Position numbers and translations under genes: made by a program. Positions 43,165-52,873 of a stretch of 64,000 bases of DNA are shown here, piece after piece. A model generated the notes under the pieces. That model had not been told where the DNA came from. It searched no databases and saw only the letters and a program-made list of their open reading frames with translations. This DNA is from Lachnospiraceae bacterium (GTDB taxonomy: Bacteria; Bacillota; Clostridia; Lachnospirales; Lachnospiraceae): contig JAKSSD010000001.1 of NCBI GenBank assembly GCA_024403275.1, forward strand, positions 111,197 to 175,196, read 5' to 3'. Position 1 is the stretch's first letter, and each line of letters opens with the position of its first letter.

Positions 43165-43887
43165 TTAGAAATCTTCATCATCATCGTCAATGACTTCATC
43201 TTCGTACTCTTCTTCAGGTACGTACTGAGTAACTGGAGGCTTAGGCTCTTCAATCTCAGATTCTTCAGCAAGTCTTGGAGCAATTTCCTGACGATCTGCT
43301 TCAATCTTAGATGCAAGATAATCAAGTCTTGCCTGACAATCCTCGAATATCTTAACATTCTTATTCATAACTTCTTCAACTGCTTTTTGCATTTCAAGAA
43401 GTGTATCATCCATATAATAGTTCATACTACTAATAATCTGATCTTTATACTCTTCAGCTTCATCAACATTCTTCTGTGATAAATACTGAGCCTGCTCAAC
43501 AAGACTATCAGCCTGCTTCTGAGCTTCAAGCATAATCTCATTCTCAGATAATTTATTCTGTAACATAGCTTCAGTTTCTTCAGCTTTGTCCATAGCTTCC
43601 TGTTCAATTTCAAAAGCTCTTGCATTAGCTTTGTCAATCTTATCATGTGCAAGTGTTTCAGCACTCTTAAGAAGCTTTTCTCTCTTAGATAAAACGTTAT
43701 TAGCAAGCTTAATCTGTTCTGGAACCATAGCCTTAAGTTCATCAAGCTTCTCAAACATAAGATCAATATCTACAAGAACAAAGCCTTTTTTGAGTTTAGA
43801 AGGTTTGCATTCTTCAAGAAGTTTCTCAATTTCAGAAATCTTACGTTCAAGCTTCTGAACATCCACATTATCTCTTTCTGTAGCCAT
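43165..43887 (-). CDS. Coiled-coil protein, V-ATPase subunit H/DivIVA-like
   Basis: 240 residues, almost wholly charged helix (about 8-205) with a short Pro/Glu/Asp-rich acidic tail ending DDDDEDF. Related proteins in Lachnospiraceae are annotated as ATPase or vacuolar H+-ATPase subunit H, but there is no nucleotide-binding motif, so that name only reflects coiled-coil similarity. A DivIVA-like scaffolding role is possible but not shown. A TTG six bases further upstream is rejected because GGAG would be two bases from it; ATG 43887 has GGAG seven bases upstream. Follows coaD in the rsmD-coaD run and ends at a strong terminator. Confidence 0.75.
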   Translation of the reverse strand: MATERDNVDVQKLERKISEIEKLLEECKPSKLKKGFVLVDIDLMFEKLDELKAMVPEQIKLANNVLSKREKLLKSAETLAHDKIDKANARAFEIEQEAMDKAEETEAMLQNKLSENEIMLEAQKQADSLVEQAQYLSQKNVDEAEEYKDQIISSMNYYMDDTLLEMQKAVEEVMNKNVKIFEDCQARLDYLASKIEADRQEIAPRLAEESEIEEPKPPVTQYVPEEEYEDEVIDDDDEDF

Positions 43888-43905
43888 TTTCAATCTCCGA
43901 TCTAA

Positions 43906-44385
43906 TTATCTAAATTTATCATTTAAGCATTTTAGAACACTATCAGGTACAAATTTAGAAACATCTCCATGATATCTTGCAACTTCTCTAACTGTTGAAG
44001 ATGAAAGATATGAATATTCCATATCTGTAGACATAAATACTGTTTCAAGTGTACCACCTGATATTATGCTATTTGTCTGAGCCATATGAAGCTCGTACTC
44101 GAAATCAGTCAAAGCTCTTAAACCACGAAGAACCATATGAACCTTTTTCTTCTTAGCATAATCAATTAATAGACCGCTAAAAGATTCAACAATTACATTA
44201 TCAAAATCTTTAGTCACATCCTGTAACATTTTAACACGTTCTTCAACTGTAAACAAGGGAGTTTTTTGATTATTATCTAAAACTGAAACATAAACAAGGT
44301 CATAATTTCTTGAAGCTCTTTTAATAATATCAATATGACCAAATGTAACTGGGTCAAAACTACCTGGATAAATTATAGAAGCCAT
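43906..44385 (-). CDS. coaD: Phosphopantetheine adenylyltransferase
   Basis: Makes dephospho-coenzyme A from phosphopantetheine and ATP. Nucleotidyltransferase motif T14-F-G-H17 in GSFDPVTFGH and the C-terminal YLSSSTVREVA. 159 residues, normal. Its ATG shares one base with the rsmD stop, and its AAGGAG site lies inside the last codons of rsmD, so the two are coupled. The rsmD-coaD order is conserved in Firmicutes. Confidence 0.97.
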   Translation of the reverse strand: MASIIYPGSFDPVTFGHIDIIKRASRNYDLVYVSVLDNNQKTPLFTVEERVKMLQDVTKDFDNVIVESFSGLLIDYAKKKKVHMVLRGLRALTDFEYELHMAQTNSIISGGTLETVFMSTDMEYSYLSSSTVREVARYHGDVSKFVPDSVLKCLNDKFR

Positions 44386-44933
44386 TACTTTCTCCTTATA
44401 AATATATGCTGATTTGTTTTATAGACTTTCTCTTTGTAAATCTCAAGGCCAAGTTCATCAAGATAATCAAATTTAGCATCTAAATCACATTCAACAATAA
44501 TAATTGTATCTTCTGATATTTTATTTTCTTCTACCAATAAAGGCAATACCTTAGCTTCAAGGTGATCCTTAAACGGAGGATCTAAAAATATAATATCAGG
44601 AATTTCATTTAGTGAAGATTTAATGAAATATAAAACATCTTTTTGAGATACTATCGCTCTATCTTCAAGGTGTGTTTTCTTTAGATTTTCTTTTATACAT
44701 TTAATGGCATCACTACCTTTTTCTACGAAATAGCATTTGGATGCGCCACGACTCAAAGCTTCTATTCCAATCGCACCAGAACCGGCAAACAAATCAACAA
44801 AAACACAATTTCCAACCTGACTTTGAAGGCAATTGAATAATGTTTCTTTATATTTATCAACTGTTGGTCTTGTATCCATTCCTTTGGGTGTTACAAGACC
44901 AATACTTCTTGCAGTACCTGCTATTACTCTCAC
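44385..44933 (-). CDS. rsmD: 16S rRNA (guanine966-N2)-methyltransferase
   Basis: Methylates N2 of G966 in 16S rRNA. The SAM-binding motif is FVDLFAGSGAIGIEAL (46-60) and the catalytic DPPF is at 118-121. 182 residues. The start is GTG, overlapping the parC stop by one base (TAGTG); no other start fits the conserved MRVIAGTARS beginning. Confidence 0.95.
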   Translation of the reverse strand: MRVIAGTARSIGLVTPKGMDTRPTVDKYKETLFNCLQSQVGNCVFVDLFAGSGAIGIEALSRGASKCYFVEKGSDAIKCIKENLKKTHLEDRAIVSQKDVLYFIKSSLNEIPDIIFLDPPFKDHLEAKVLPLLVEENKISEDTIIIVECDLDAKFDYLDELGLEIYKEKVYKTNQHIFIRRK

Positions 44934-47173
44934 TAATTTAACCTAAGCTTAACGCCCTTTCCATCTCTATTTCCAAGCTTAATTTTACTTGAAACAATTT
45001 CATTATCATTATACATAAATTTAGTTTCAACTGCATTTTTTGTAAGATATACTTTTTCAATCAAAGCATTATCAGATAATTTCATACCTCTTACACCAAC
45101 TGCCCCCTTTTTCTTCTCAGGAATCTGATCAATAGGGAACTTAAGGAAAAATCCATTATTTGATACAAGAAGGATATTTCTTTGATCATTTAATATCTCT
45201 ACAGAAACAAGTCTGTCATCATCATTTAACTTAGTAGCAGCAATAGTTCTTCTTGTTACATCAAACTCGCCACCATCAACAACCTTCATAAAGCTTTGTT
45301 TTGAAACAAATACAAGTCTAAACAAGTTAAGATCTGACTGTGAACATAAAAGAAGAATAGATGAGTCTTTAGAAGTATAACCAGTAATATTATCAATAGG
45401 AATACCCTTATCCTTCATCTTGCCCATTGGTATATCTGTAACCTTTGCTGTATGCATATTACCATTATCAGTAAATAAACAAACTTTTCCAGTATTTTTA
45501 CAAGAAACAACAAACTTGCTTTCTTCCGTAATTGCTTCAAGATTTCTTTCATATGTAGCTTTATCCACACATTTTACATAGCCAAATCTGTCCATAAGAA
45601 CGAAAACGTCCATTTCTTCCATTTTCTTTTCTTCATAAACAGCTTCCTCAGCATCAGTAATCTCTGTACGTCTGGCTCTGGAATATTCTTTCTTAATCTT
45701 GGACAAATCATCAATTATAACCTGAGTCATTGAACTTCTTCTCTCAAGAATATCCTCATATCTAAATATATTAGCCATAGTTTCATCGTGCTCTTTAATA
45801 AGCGCATTAACTTCAAGGCCACTAAGTTTATACAATTTCAATTCAAGAATGGCATTCGCCTGTCTTTCAGTAAAGAGCAATTGCATAGCCATAATCTTCG
45901 ATTCCTTTGATTTAAAACGAATACCGTCAGTAACACCTTCAACAAGGCATTTCTTAGCCATTGCTCTATCGTTGGAACCCCTGATTATCTCAATAATCAA
46001 ATCAATAACATTGCAAGCCTTAATAAGACCTTCTTGAACTTCTCTTCTTTCTTCTTCCTTTGCAAGAAGATTTGTATACTTTCTCTCATTTACCTCATAA
46101 GAGAAATCCACACAATGTTTAATAACATCACGAAGAGACATAGTCTCAGGCTTACCATCAGCAATAGCAAGCATATTTACACCGAATGTATCTTCAAGAC
46201 GAGTCTTTTTGTAAAGCATGTTTACAAAATTCTCGCAGTCGGCATCCTTCTTTAATTCAATAACAATTCTGATGCCTTCCTTTGAAGACTGATTCGAAAC
46301 ATCTGAAATTTCAGGAGCTTTCTTATTATCATAAAGAGCAATAACATCAGAAAGGAACTTTGAAATATTAGCACCTATCATAGGATAAGGAATCTCAGTA
46401 ATAACAATGTTATTTTTACCATTCTTACCCTTTTCAATAGCTACTTTACCTCTAACCTTAATTTTTCCAACACCAGTCTCATATATCTCAAGAAGATCCT
46501 TTTGGTTAACTACAATACCACCAGTAGGAAAATCCGGACCTTTAACATATCTCATAAGATCTGCTGTAGTCATTGTTGGATCATTAAGAAAAGCAATAGT
46601 TGCATCACAAACTTCCGCTAAATTATGAGGCGGAATACTAGTAACCATACCTACTGCAATACCCTCTGAACCATTAACCAAAATATTAGGTATCTTAGAT
46701 GGAAGAACCGATGGTTCTTTCTCTGTTTCATCGAAGTTTGGTATGAAATCAACTACATCCTTATCAAGTTCAGACAGAAATGAATCCTCTGTAACCTTCA
46801 TAAGTCTCGCTTCTGTATAACGCATGGCAGCGGCAGAATCGCCTTCGATATTACCGAAGTTACCGTGTCCATCTATAAGAGCCATTCCCTTTTTGAAATC
46901 CTGACTCATAACAACAAGCGAATCATAAATAGATGAGTCACCATGAGGATGATATTTACCCATTGTATCACCAACAATTCTTGCTGATTTACGATATGGT
47001 TTATCATGTCTGATTCCAAGTTCATGCATATCATATAATACACGTCTTTGAACTGGTTTTAAGCCATCTCTAACATCAGGAAGAGCTCTGGCTACTATAA
47101 CACTCATGGCATAATCCACAAAAGATTTACTCATGACATCTGAATATTCACTTTTATATATCTTTCCAGCCAT
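44933..47173 (-). CDS. parC: Type IIA topoisomerase subunit A, topoisomerase IV-like
   Basis: DNA-cleaving subunit. The catalytic tyrosine is Y119 in AAMRYTEARL. The quinolone-determining segment reads HPHGDSSIYDS, with S80 and D84, the sensitive-type residues at the ParC positions. At 746 residues the protein has a shortened beta-pinwheel C-terminal domain, and no clear GyrA box (Q-[RK]-R-G-G-[RK]-G) is seen; the nearest is EKKKGAVGVRGMK. This favours a ParC-type decatenase over gyrase, but naming by eye is uncertain. It starts 10 bases after its partner subunit. The pair sits between recG and rsmD. Confidence 0.85.
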   Translation of the reverse strand: MAGKIYKSEYSDVMSKSFVDYAMSVIVARALPDVRDGLKPVQRRVLYDMHELGIRHDKPYRKSARIVGDTMGKYHPHGDSSIYDSLVVMSQDFKKGMALIDGHGNFGNIEGDSAAAMRYTEARLMKVTEDSFLSELDKDVVDFIPNFDETEKEPSVLPSKIPNILVNGSEGIAVGMVTSIPPHNLAEVCDATIAFLNDPTMTTADLMRYVKGPDFPTGGIVVNQKDLLEIYETGVGKIKVRGKVAIEKGKNGKNNIVITEIPYPMIGANISKFLSDVIALYDNKKAPEISDVSNQSSKEGIRIVIELKKDADCENFVNMLYKKTRLEDTFGVNMLAIADGKPETMSLRDVIKHCVDFSYEVNERKYTNLLAKEEERREVQEGLIKACNVIDLIIEIIRGSNDRAMAKKCLVEGVTDGIRFKSKESKIMAMQLLFTERQANAILELKLYKLSGLEVNALIKEHDETMANIFRYEDILERRSSMTQVIIDDLSKIKKEYSRARRTEITDAEEAVYEEKKMEEMDVFVLMDRFGYVKCVDKATYERNLEAITEESKFVVSCKNTGKVCLFTDNGNMHTAKVTDIPMGKMKDKGIPIDNITGYTSKDSSILLLCSQSDLNLFRLVFVSKQSFMKVVDGGEFDVTRRTIAATKLNDDDRLVSVEILNDQRNILLVSNNGFFLKFPIDQIPEKKKGAVGVRGMKLSDNALIEKVYLTKNAVETKFMYNDNEIVSSKIKLGNRDGKGVKLRLN

Positions 47174-47183
47174 TTAAACTCTC

Positions 47184-49106
47184 CTAAACATCCAACATTG
47201 CTTCATTTGCATGATCATAAATATAATCACGTCTTGGAGCTACATCATTACCCATAAGCAGTTCAGTCATCTTTGACGCCATTGATGCATCCTCAATCTG
47301 AACCTGTTTTAAATTACGTCTCTCTGGATCAAGTGTTGTTTCCCACAACTGTTCAGCATCCATTTCACCAAGACCTTTATATCTTTGAAGTGTAAATGGA
47401 CCTTTATGCTTTTTCCTGTACTGAGCCAATGCAGCATCATCATATAAATATTCTTCTTCGCCTCTTGAAGGAATAGCTTTATATAATGGAGGCATAGCAA
47501 TATATACATGTCCTTCGAAAATCAATTCAGGCATAAATCTATAGAACAATGTCAGTAAAAGTGTACAGATATGCGAACCATCAACATCGGCATCGGCCAT
47601 AATAATGATTTTGTCATATCTAAGCTTACTAATATCAAAATCATTGCCGTAGCCTTCTGAAAAACCGCATCCAAATGCATTAATCATTGTTTTAATTTCA
47701 GCATTTGCAAGGATTTTATCAATACTTGCTTTCTCAACATTTAAAATCTTACCTCTTATCGGTAAAATGGCCTGATATTTTCTATTTCTGGCAGTTTTAG
47801 CACTACCACCAGCTGAATCACCTTCTACAATGAAAATTTCGCACTTATCTGCTTCCTTGGATTCACAGTTGGCAAGCTTACCATTTGAATCAAAAGAGAA
47901 TTTCTGTTTAGTAAGCATATTAGTACGAGCTTTTTCTTCAGCCTTTCTGATTTTTGCAGCTTTTTCAGCGCATCCAATTATAGCTTTAAGTATTTCAACA
48001 TTTCTATCGAAATACAACTGAGCTTCATCATTAATCACTTTCGAAACAGCCTTAGTGGCATCCTGATTATCAAGCTTAGTCTTAGTCTGACCTTCAAAAC
48101 GAGGTTCAGGATGTTTGATACTAAGTACACAAACGAGACCATTTCTTACTTCAACACCAGTGAAATTAGGATCCTTATCCTTAAGAATACCAAGTGTTCT
48201 CGCATAAGAGTTAATAACCTGTGTAAATATAGTCTTAAAACCTGTTACATGTGTACCGCCTTCTGCATTATAAATATTATTGCAGAATCCCAGTACATTT
48301 TCATGAAATTCATCAACATACTGAAATGCACAGTCAACAATGATATTATCAGTAGCACCATGGAAACTAATTACATCATGAAGTGGCTGTTTACCTTCGT
48401 TCAAGTCTTTAACGAAGCCAACTATACCTTCTTCTTCATGGTAAACAATTCGTTCCTTATTCTCTCTTTTATCCTCGAAAATAATAGTTAATCCAGGATT
48501 AAGATATGCTGTCTCATGAATTCTTGATTTAATATCCTCTGCCTTAAATACTGTTTTTTCAAAGATAGTATCATCAGGAAGGAAATTAATCTTAGTACCA
48601 GTTTCTTTTGATTTACCAATAACTGGCAAAAGACCATCTTCAAGTTCCATTGTTGGACGACCACATTCATAAGAGTCTTCGAAAATATGTCCATCACGTT
48701 TAATAACAATGTGAAACTTCTTCGATAATGCATTTACTACAGAACTACCAACACCATGAAGACCACCAGAGTTCTTATATGCATTATTATTAAATTTACC
48801 ACCTGCATGAAGTGTTGTTAAAACAATTCTTTCCGCAGTTATACCTTTTTCATGTCTGTCAACAGGAATACCACGTCCATTATCTTCAATAGTTGCCGAA
48901 CCATCAGCCTCAAGTGTTACTGTAATTGTATCGCAGTAACCAGCCATATGCTCATCAACTGAGTTATCCATTATTTCGTAAATAAGATGATTAAGTCCTT
49001 TAGTAGAAGTAGAACCAATATACATACCAGGTCTTTCTCTAACAGGTTCAAGACCTTCAAGGACCATAATCGAGCTGGAATCATAAACTTGTTTTTTATC
49101 GCTCAT
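47184..49106 (-). CDS. parE: Type IIA topoisomerase subunit B, topoisomerase IV-like
   Basis: ATPase subunit. The GHKL domain has EIMDNSVDEHMAGY, DNGRGIPVD and GGLHGVGSSVVNALS; the TOPRIM domain has EGDSAGGSAK and DADVDGSH; and the C-terminus ends with QRYKGLGEMDAEQLWETT. At 640 residues it is standard for both ParE and short GyrB. The ParE assignment follows its partner. It has its own extended -10 promoter in the 105-base gap after recG, and a LexA-type box lies further upstream in that gap. GGGGAGAG site before the ATG. Confidence 0.87.
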   Translation of the reverse strand: MSDKKQVYDSSSIMVLEGLEPVRERPGMYIGSTSTKGLNHLIYEIMDNSVDEHMAGYCDTITVTLEADGSATIEDNGRGIPVDRHEKGITAERIVLTTLHAGGKFNNNAYKNSGGLHGVGSSVVNALSKKFHIVIKRDGHIFEDSYECGRPTMELEDGLLPVIGKSKETGTKINFLPDDTIFEKTVFKAEDIKSRIHETAYLNPGLTIIFEDKRENKERIVYHEEEGIVGFVKDLNEGKQPLHDVISFHGATDNIIVDCAFQYVDEFHENVLGFCNNIYNAEGGTHVTGFKTIFTQVINSYARTLGILKDKDPNFTGVEVRNGLVCVLSIKHPEPRFEGQTKTKLDNQDATKAVSKVINDEAQLYFDRNVEILKAIIGCAEKAAKIRKAEEKARTNMLTKQKFSFDSNGKLANCESKEADKCEIFIVEGDSAGGSAKTARNRKYQAILPIRGKILNVEKASIDKILANAEIKTMINAFGCGFSEGYGNDFDISKLRYDKIIIMADADVDGSHICTLLLTLFYRFMPELIFEGHVYIAMPPLYKAIPSRGEEEYLYDDAALAQYRKKHKGPFTLQRYKGLGEMDAEQLWETTLDPERRNLKQVQIEDASMASKMTELLMGNDVAPRRDYIYDHANEAMLDV

Positions 49107-49140
49107 TACATTCTCTCCCCAATTTAATAACGCAATAAAA

Positions 49141-49169
49141 ATTATATCATAAATCCGTTTTTAAGCAAA
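49141..49169 (-). promoter_or_regulatory. Promoter of parE-parC
   Basis: On the minus strand an extended -10 TGA-TATAAT (49141-49149), about 35 bases before the parE start. The -35 region (TTTGCT, 49164-49169) is a poor match, as often tolerated with an extended -10. Confidence 0.65.
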
Positions 49170-49170
49170 T

Positions 49171-49220
49171 AAAAAATACACGATATTGCGCGAATATATG
49201 TTCGCACCACATCATGTATT
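49171..49220 (-). terminator. recG terminator with internal loop
   Basis: Outer arms AATACATGAT / ATCGTGTATT (9 of 10 paired), a symmetrical 5-base internal loop, an inner stem GCGAA / TTCGC with loop CATATA, then T6 on the minus strand. The 5' arm overlaps the recG stop codon. The inner stem-loop is also the LexA-type box listed separately. Confidence 0.65.
49190..49205 (-). promoter_or_regulatory. LexA-type (SOS) box upstream of parE
   Basis: GCGAATATATGTTCGC (plus strand). Its 12-base core GAATATATGTTC is identical to the core of the lexA operator at 27552-27563, and the flanks here (CG...CG) match the Gram-positive consensus better. It lies about 20 bases upstream of the parE -35 region. 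It is part of a terminator-like hairpin, so the match might be structural instead. Confidence 0.5.
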
Positions 49221-51188
49221 TCTATCAACATATTCTTTAGCCTTAATAAATAAGTCTCTATCTCTATATAAATCTCCAATAAGGAACTGAAAATCACCAC
49301 TTTGTCTTACACCAAGCAAATCTCCAGGACCTCTCAAGCGCAAATCCTCGTCAGCAATAAAGAAACCATCATCTGATTTCATTAATACATCAAGTCTTTC
49401 ATTATCCTCATTAGACTTAGAGCCATTTATTAGAATACAGTAAGAAGCTTTATCACCTCGACCTACACGTCCTCTTAGCTGATGAAGTGTAGCAAGTCCA
49501 AATCTTTCAGCATTTTCAATAAGAATTACCGTAGCATTCGGAACATCAATACCAACTTCGATAACAGTTGTCGAAACCAGAATATCTATATCTCCATTAG
49601 CAAAATAATTCATTACTCTCGTTTTCTCAAGATTCTTCATTCTGCCATGTAAAATGCCTATCCTTATATCCTTAGGCATCAAATCCTTAAGATAATCTGC
49701 ATAATCATATACATTAGATAAATCTACATTTTCATTTTCCTCAATCATCGGACAAACAACCATAGCCTGCTGTCCTTCTTTAACCTTAGAATACAGAAAT
49801 CTTAATCCATCAACTCTCTCTTCAGCTATTCTGACTCCTGTTTTAACAGGAATTCTGTTTTTAGGCTTATCACTTATAACAGAAACCTGCAAACCAGTAT
49901 AATATACTTCAGCCAAAGTTCTAGGAATAGGTGTAGCAGACAAACTCAGAACATGAGGATGAATGCCTTTATTCTCTAATAAATTTCTTTGTTCAACACC
50001 AAATCGATGCTGTTCATCCGTTACAGCAAGCGCTAACGAAGAAAATTTAACGCCTTCTTGAAATAACGCATGAGTACCAACAACAAGATTAAATTCATTT
50101 CTTTCAAGAGAATCTGAAATCTTTCTTTTTTGAGAAGCAGTTAAAGAACCAGATAAAAATGTAATATTTAATCCTAATTTATATCTATCATTAAGTTCAC
50201 AAAAATTCTTATAATGTTGAGAAGCCAAAACTTCTGTAGGTGCCATAAAGGCTGCCTGATAACCATTAGATGCACATAAAAGACAAGCAAGAAAAGCTAC
50301 TATAGTTTTGCCACTACCAACATCACCCTGAACTAATCTATTCATCACGAATCCGCCAGTTAAATCCTCTACTATATCCTTTAAAGCATTCTTTTGGCCA
50401 TTAGTTAATTCATAAGGCAAGACTTCTTTAAATCTTTCGTACTCTGCTGTTTCAATAAATACACATTGTGATTCAAGTCTATTATATTTATCTGCCTGAT
50501 CCTTTAATCCTTTAAAAAATCTATAAAACTCCTCAAAAGCTAATCTATCCTTAGATAATTTCTTGCTTTCAGAATCTTTTGGAAAATGAATCCCGTACAA
50601 AGCTTCTCTTAATGTACAAAAATTAAGTTCTTTTGAAATATCATTAGGTAAAGAATCAACCAAATCAGAATTACTATCTAATGTCTGCTTAACATATTTA
50701 GATATAGTTTTACTGGTAATACCTTTTGTTAATGGGTAGATAGCCTGTAATGAATTAGAATTATCTATATATTCATTAACCTTAATGATTTCAGGCATTT
50801 CAAATGCAAATTTAGTACCCTTTCTAACAACTTTTCCAAGGAATACCCAGGTAGAACCTGGCTTTAAAACACTTCTTATATATGTAACTCTAAAAAATGT
50901 CATAAATACTCTTCCTGTATCATCATAAGCTGATAGAGTTGTTATCGCATTATTAGTAGTCTTTTTAAAATATACATCATCCGAAACTGTTAATCTAACA
51001 GCACAAACACTTCCTTCAATTAGTTCATTCGCTTTAACTATTGGAGGTAATTTCTTATAATCTCTTGGAAAATAATATAAAAGATCAAATAAAGACTCAA
51101 TTCCTAAACGTGCAAAAAGGGATCCGTTTTTATCACCGATCCCTTTAATCTCTTTTATTGAAATTTGCTTTAATTCATCAATTTTCAT
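49212..51188 (-). CDS. recG: ATP-dependent DNA helicase RecG
   Basis: Branch-migration helicase that reverses stalled forks. It has an N-terminal wedge domain (about 1-230, OB-fold part VRLTVSDDVYF), helicase lobe 1 with GDVGSGKT (Walker A) and DEQHRFG (DEAD-type box), and lobe 2 with HQLRGRVGRGD (motif VI). 658 residues, about 20 fewer than usual at the N-terminus. Starts one base after fakA, with a poor ribosome-binding site that suggests coupling. The asp23-fakA-recG order is conserved in Firmicutes. Confidence 0.96.
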   Translation of the reverse strand: MKIDELKQISIKEIKGIGDKNGSLFARLGIESLFDLLYYFPRDYKKLPPIVKANELIEGSVCAVRLTVSDDVYFKKTTNNAITTLSAYDDTGRVFMTFFRVTYIRSVLKPGSTWVFLGKVVRKGTKFAFEMPEIIKVNEYIDNSNSLQAIYPLTKGITSKTISKYVKQTLDSNSDLVDSLPNDISKELNFCTLREALYGIHFPKDSESKKLSKDRLAFEEFYRFFKGLKDQADKYNRLESQCVFIETAEYERFKEVLPYELTNGQKNALKDIVEDLTGGFVMNRLVQGDVGSGKTIVAFLACLLCASNGYQAAFMAPTEVLASQHYKNFCELNDRYKLGLNITFLSGSLTASQKRKISDSLERNEFNLVVGTHALFQEGVKFSSLALAVTDEQHRFGVEQRNLLENKGIHPHVLSLSATPIPRTLAEVYYTGLQVSVISDKPKNRIPVKTGVRIAEERVDGLRFLYSKVKEGQQAMVVCPMIEENENVDLSNVYDYADYLKDLMPKDIRIGILHGRMKNLEKTRVMNYFANGDIDILVSTTVIEVGIDVPNATVILIENAERFGLATLHQLRGRVGRGDKASYCILINGSKSNEDNERLDVLMKSDDGFFIADEDLRLRGPGDLLGVRQSGDFQFLIGDLYRDRDLFIKAKEYVDRNT

Positions 51189-51189
51189 A

Positions 51190-52860
51190 TTATTCTACTG
51201 AAATAACATAATAGTAAATTGGCTGTCCACCAAACTGAATTTCAACCTCAAGGTCTTCATATTCAGCTTCAATTTCATCTCTGAGTGCATTGGCAGTATC
51301 TTCATCAACATCCTCACCATAGTAAACAGTAATAACCGCTGATTCATCATCTACCATTTCTTTAATCATTTCCTTAGTAACAGCATCTCTGTCTTTTCCT
51401 ACTGAAAGAATTCCACTATCACCGATACCCATATAGTCATCTTTCTTAATAGTCTTACCATCAATCTCTGTATCTCTAACAGCATATGTTACCTGACCAG
51501 TCTTAACCATTGAAGCGCCTTCTTTCATAGCCTCTTCATTTTCTTCCGGAGTCTGATCCTGTAAGAAATTAATCATAGCTGTAATACCCTGAGGAATAGT
51601 CTTAGAAGGAATTACAATAATATCCTTATCTTCTGTAAGATCTCTTGCCTGGTTAGCAGCCATAATAATGTTCTTATTATTAGGAAGAATGTAAATATGT
51701 TCTGCATTTACATTTTCAATAGCAGTAAGCATATCTTCTGTTGAAGGATTCATTGTCTGACCACCCTTGATTACATAATCAACACCAAGAGAAGTAAAGA
51801 TTTCGTTTACGCCTTCACCAATTGATACTGCAATGAAGCCATATTCTTTCTTTGGCTCATCCTTCTTAGGCTTTTCTTCCACTTTATTAGCTTCTTCAGA
51901 TTTGATAACTCTTTCATTATGTTCAAGACGCATATTATCAATCTTCATATTAGAAAGCATACCATATTTTAAAGCTCTCTGAATTGCAAGACCTGGATCA
52001 TTTGTATGTACATGAACCTTAACGATTTCATCATCTGCAACAACTACAATACTATCACCAATAGACTCAAGAAAAGCCTTGAAATCCATTTCAGCACCAA
52101 TATTAAATGTTCTATTTAACATAATGATAAATTCAGTACAATAACCAAACTTAATCTCGCTTGTTGAAAGATTTTCCATTGCAGCAGCAACAATCTTTTC
52201 CTTATTACCAGTTTTGCTTGGTGTAAACTTAAGATCAATTTCTTTACCAAGAAAAGCATCCTGAGCACCATGAAGAACTTCCATAAGTCCTTGTCCACCA
52301 GAATCAACTACACCAGCCTGCTTAAGAACAGGAAGCATTTCTGGAGTCTTTAATAATACTTCATCTGCATACTTAATAACTTCATCAATAAATAAAGCTA
52401 CATCTGTACATCCAGCTTCCTTTAATTCCTTAGCTTTCTGTCCTGCTCCAGCGGCAACTGTAAGAATTGTTCCTTCCTTCGGCTTCATAACTGCTTTATA
52501 TGCAGTAGCAACAGCAGCTTCAATAGCATCAGCCATTACATTTACATCAATAGTTTTGCTTTCCTGCGCAACCTTTGTAAATCCTCTAATAAGCTGTGAA
52601 AGGATAACACCACTATTACCTCTGGCACCTCTTAAAGAACCTGATGAAATAGCTTTGCATACAGCTTTCATATCAGGATCATCAAGATTATTAAGTTCCT
52701 TATATGCTGACATAATTGTCATTGTCATATTAGTACCTGTATCACCATCAGGTACAGGGAAAACATTAAGCTCGTTAATATATTCTTTCTTACTTTCCAA
52801 ATTCTGAGCTCCAGCCATAAACATTTTGGCGAGAAGCTTAGCATCAATAGTAGTAGACAC
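51190..52860 (-). CDS. fakA: Fatty acid kinase subunit FakA (DAK2/YloV family)
   Basis: ATP-binding subunit that phosphorylates fatty acids held by FakB proteins for phospholipid synthesis. The N-terminal DhaL domain has the magnesium-binding set in VFPVPDGDTGTNM (D38, D40, N44) and RGARGNSGVILSQ. A middle domain and a C-terminal domain follow (MGIGDSGILSVG, and a Glu-rich tail). 556 residues. The start is GTG at 52860, with AGGAGG eight bases upstream; no ATG fits. It follows asp23 by 13 bases. FakB proteins are not in this window. Confidence 0.93.
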   Translation of the reverse strand: MSTTIDAKLLAKMFMAGAQNLESKKEYINELNVFPVPDGDTGTNMTMTIMSAYKELNNLDDPDMKAVCKAISSGSLRGARGNSGVILSQLIRGFTKVAQESKTIDVNVMADAIEAAVATAYKAVMKPKEGTILTVAAGAGQKAKELKEAGCTDVALFIDEVIKYADEVLLKTPEMLPVLKQAGVVDSGGQGLMEVLHGAQDAFLGKEIDLKFTPSKTGNKEKIVAAAMENLSTSEIKFGYCTEFIIMLNRTFNIGAEMDFKAFLESIGDSIVVVADDEIVKVHVHTNDPGLAIQRALKYGMLSNMKIDNMRLEHNERVIKSEEANKVEEKPKKDEPKKEYGFIAVSIGEGVNEIFTSLGVDYVIKGGQTMNPSTEDMLTAIENVNAEHIYILPNNKNIIMAANQARDLTEDKDIIVIPSKTIPQGITAMINFLQDQTPEENEEAMKEGASMVKTGQVTYAVRDTEIDGKTIKKDDYMGIGDSGILSVGKDRDAVTKEMIKEMVDDESAVITVYYGEDVDEDTANALRDEIEAEYEDLEVEIQFGGQPIYYYVISVE

Positions 52861-52873
52861 TATTATATCCTCC

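Noticed and set aside
48111-48491. Plus-strand open frame of 126 codons inside parE
   Set aside because: Antisense shadow of a fully conserved gene; no start signals.
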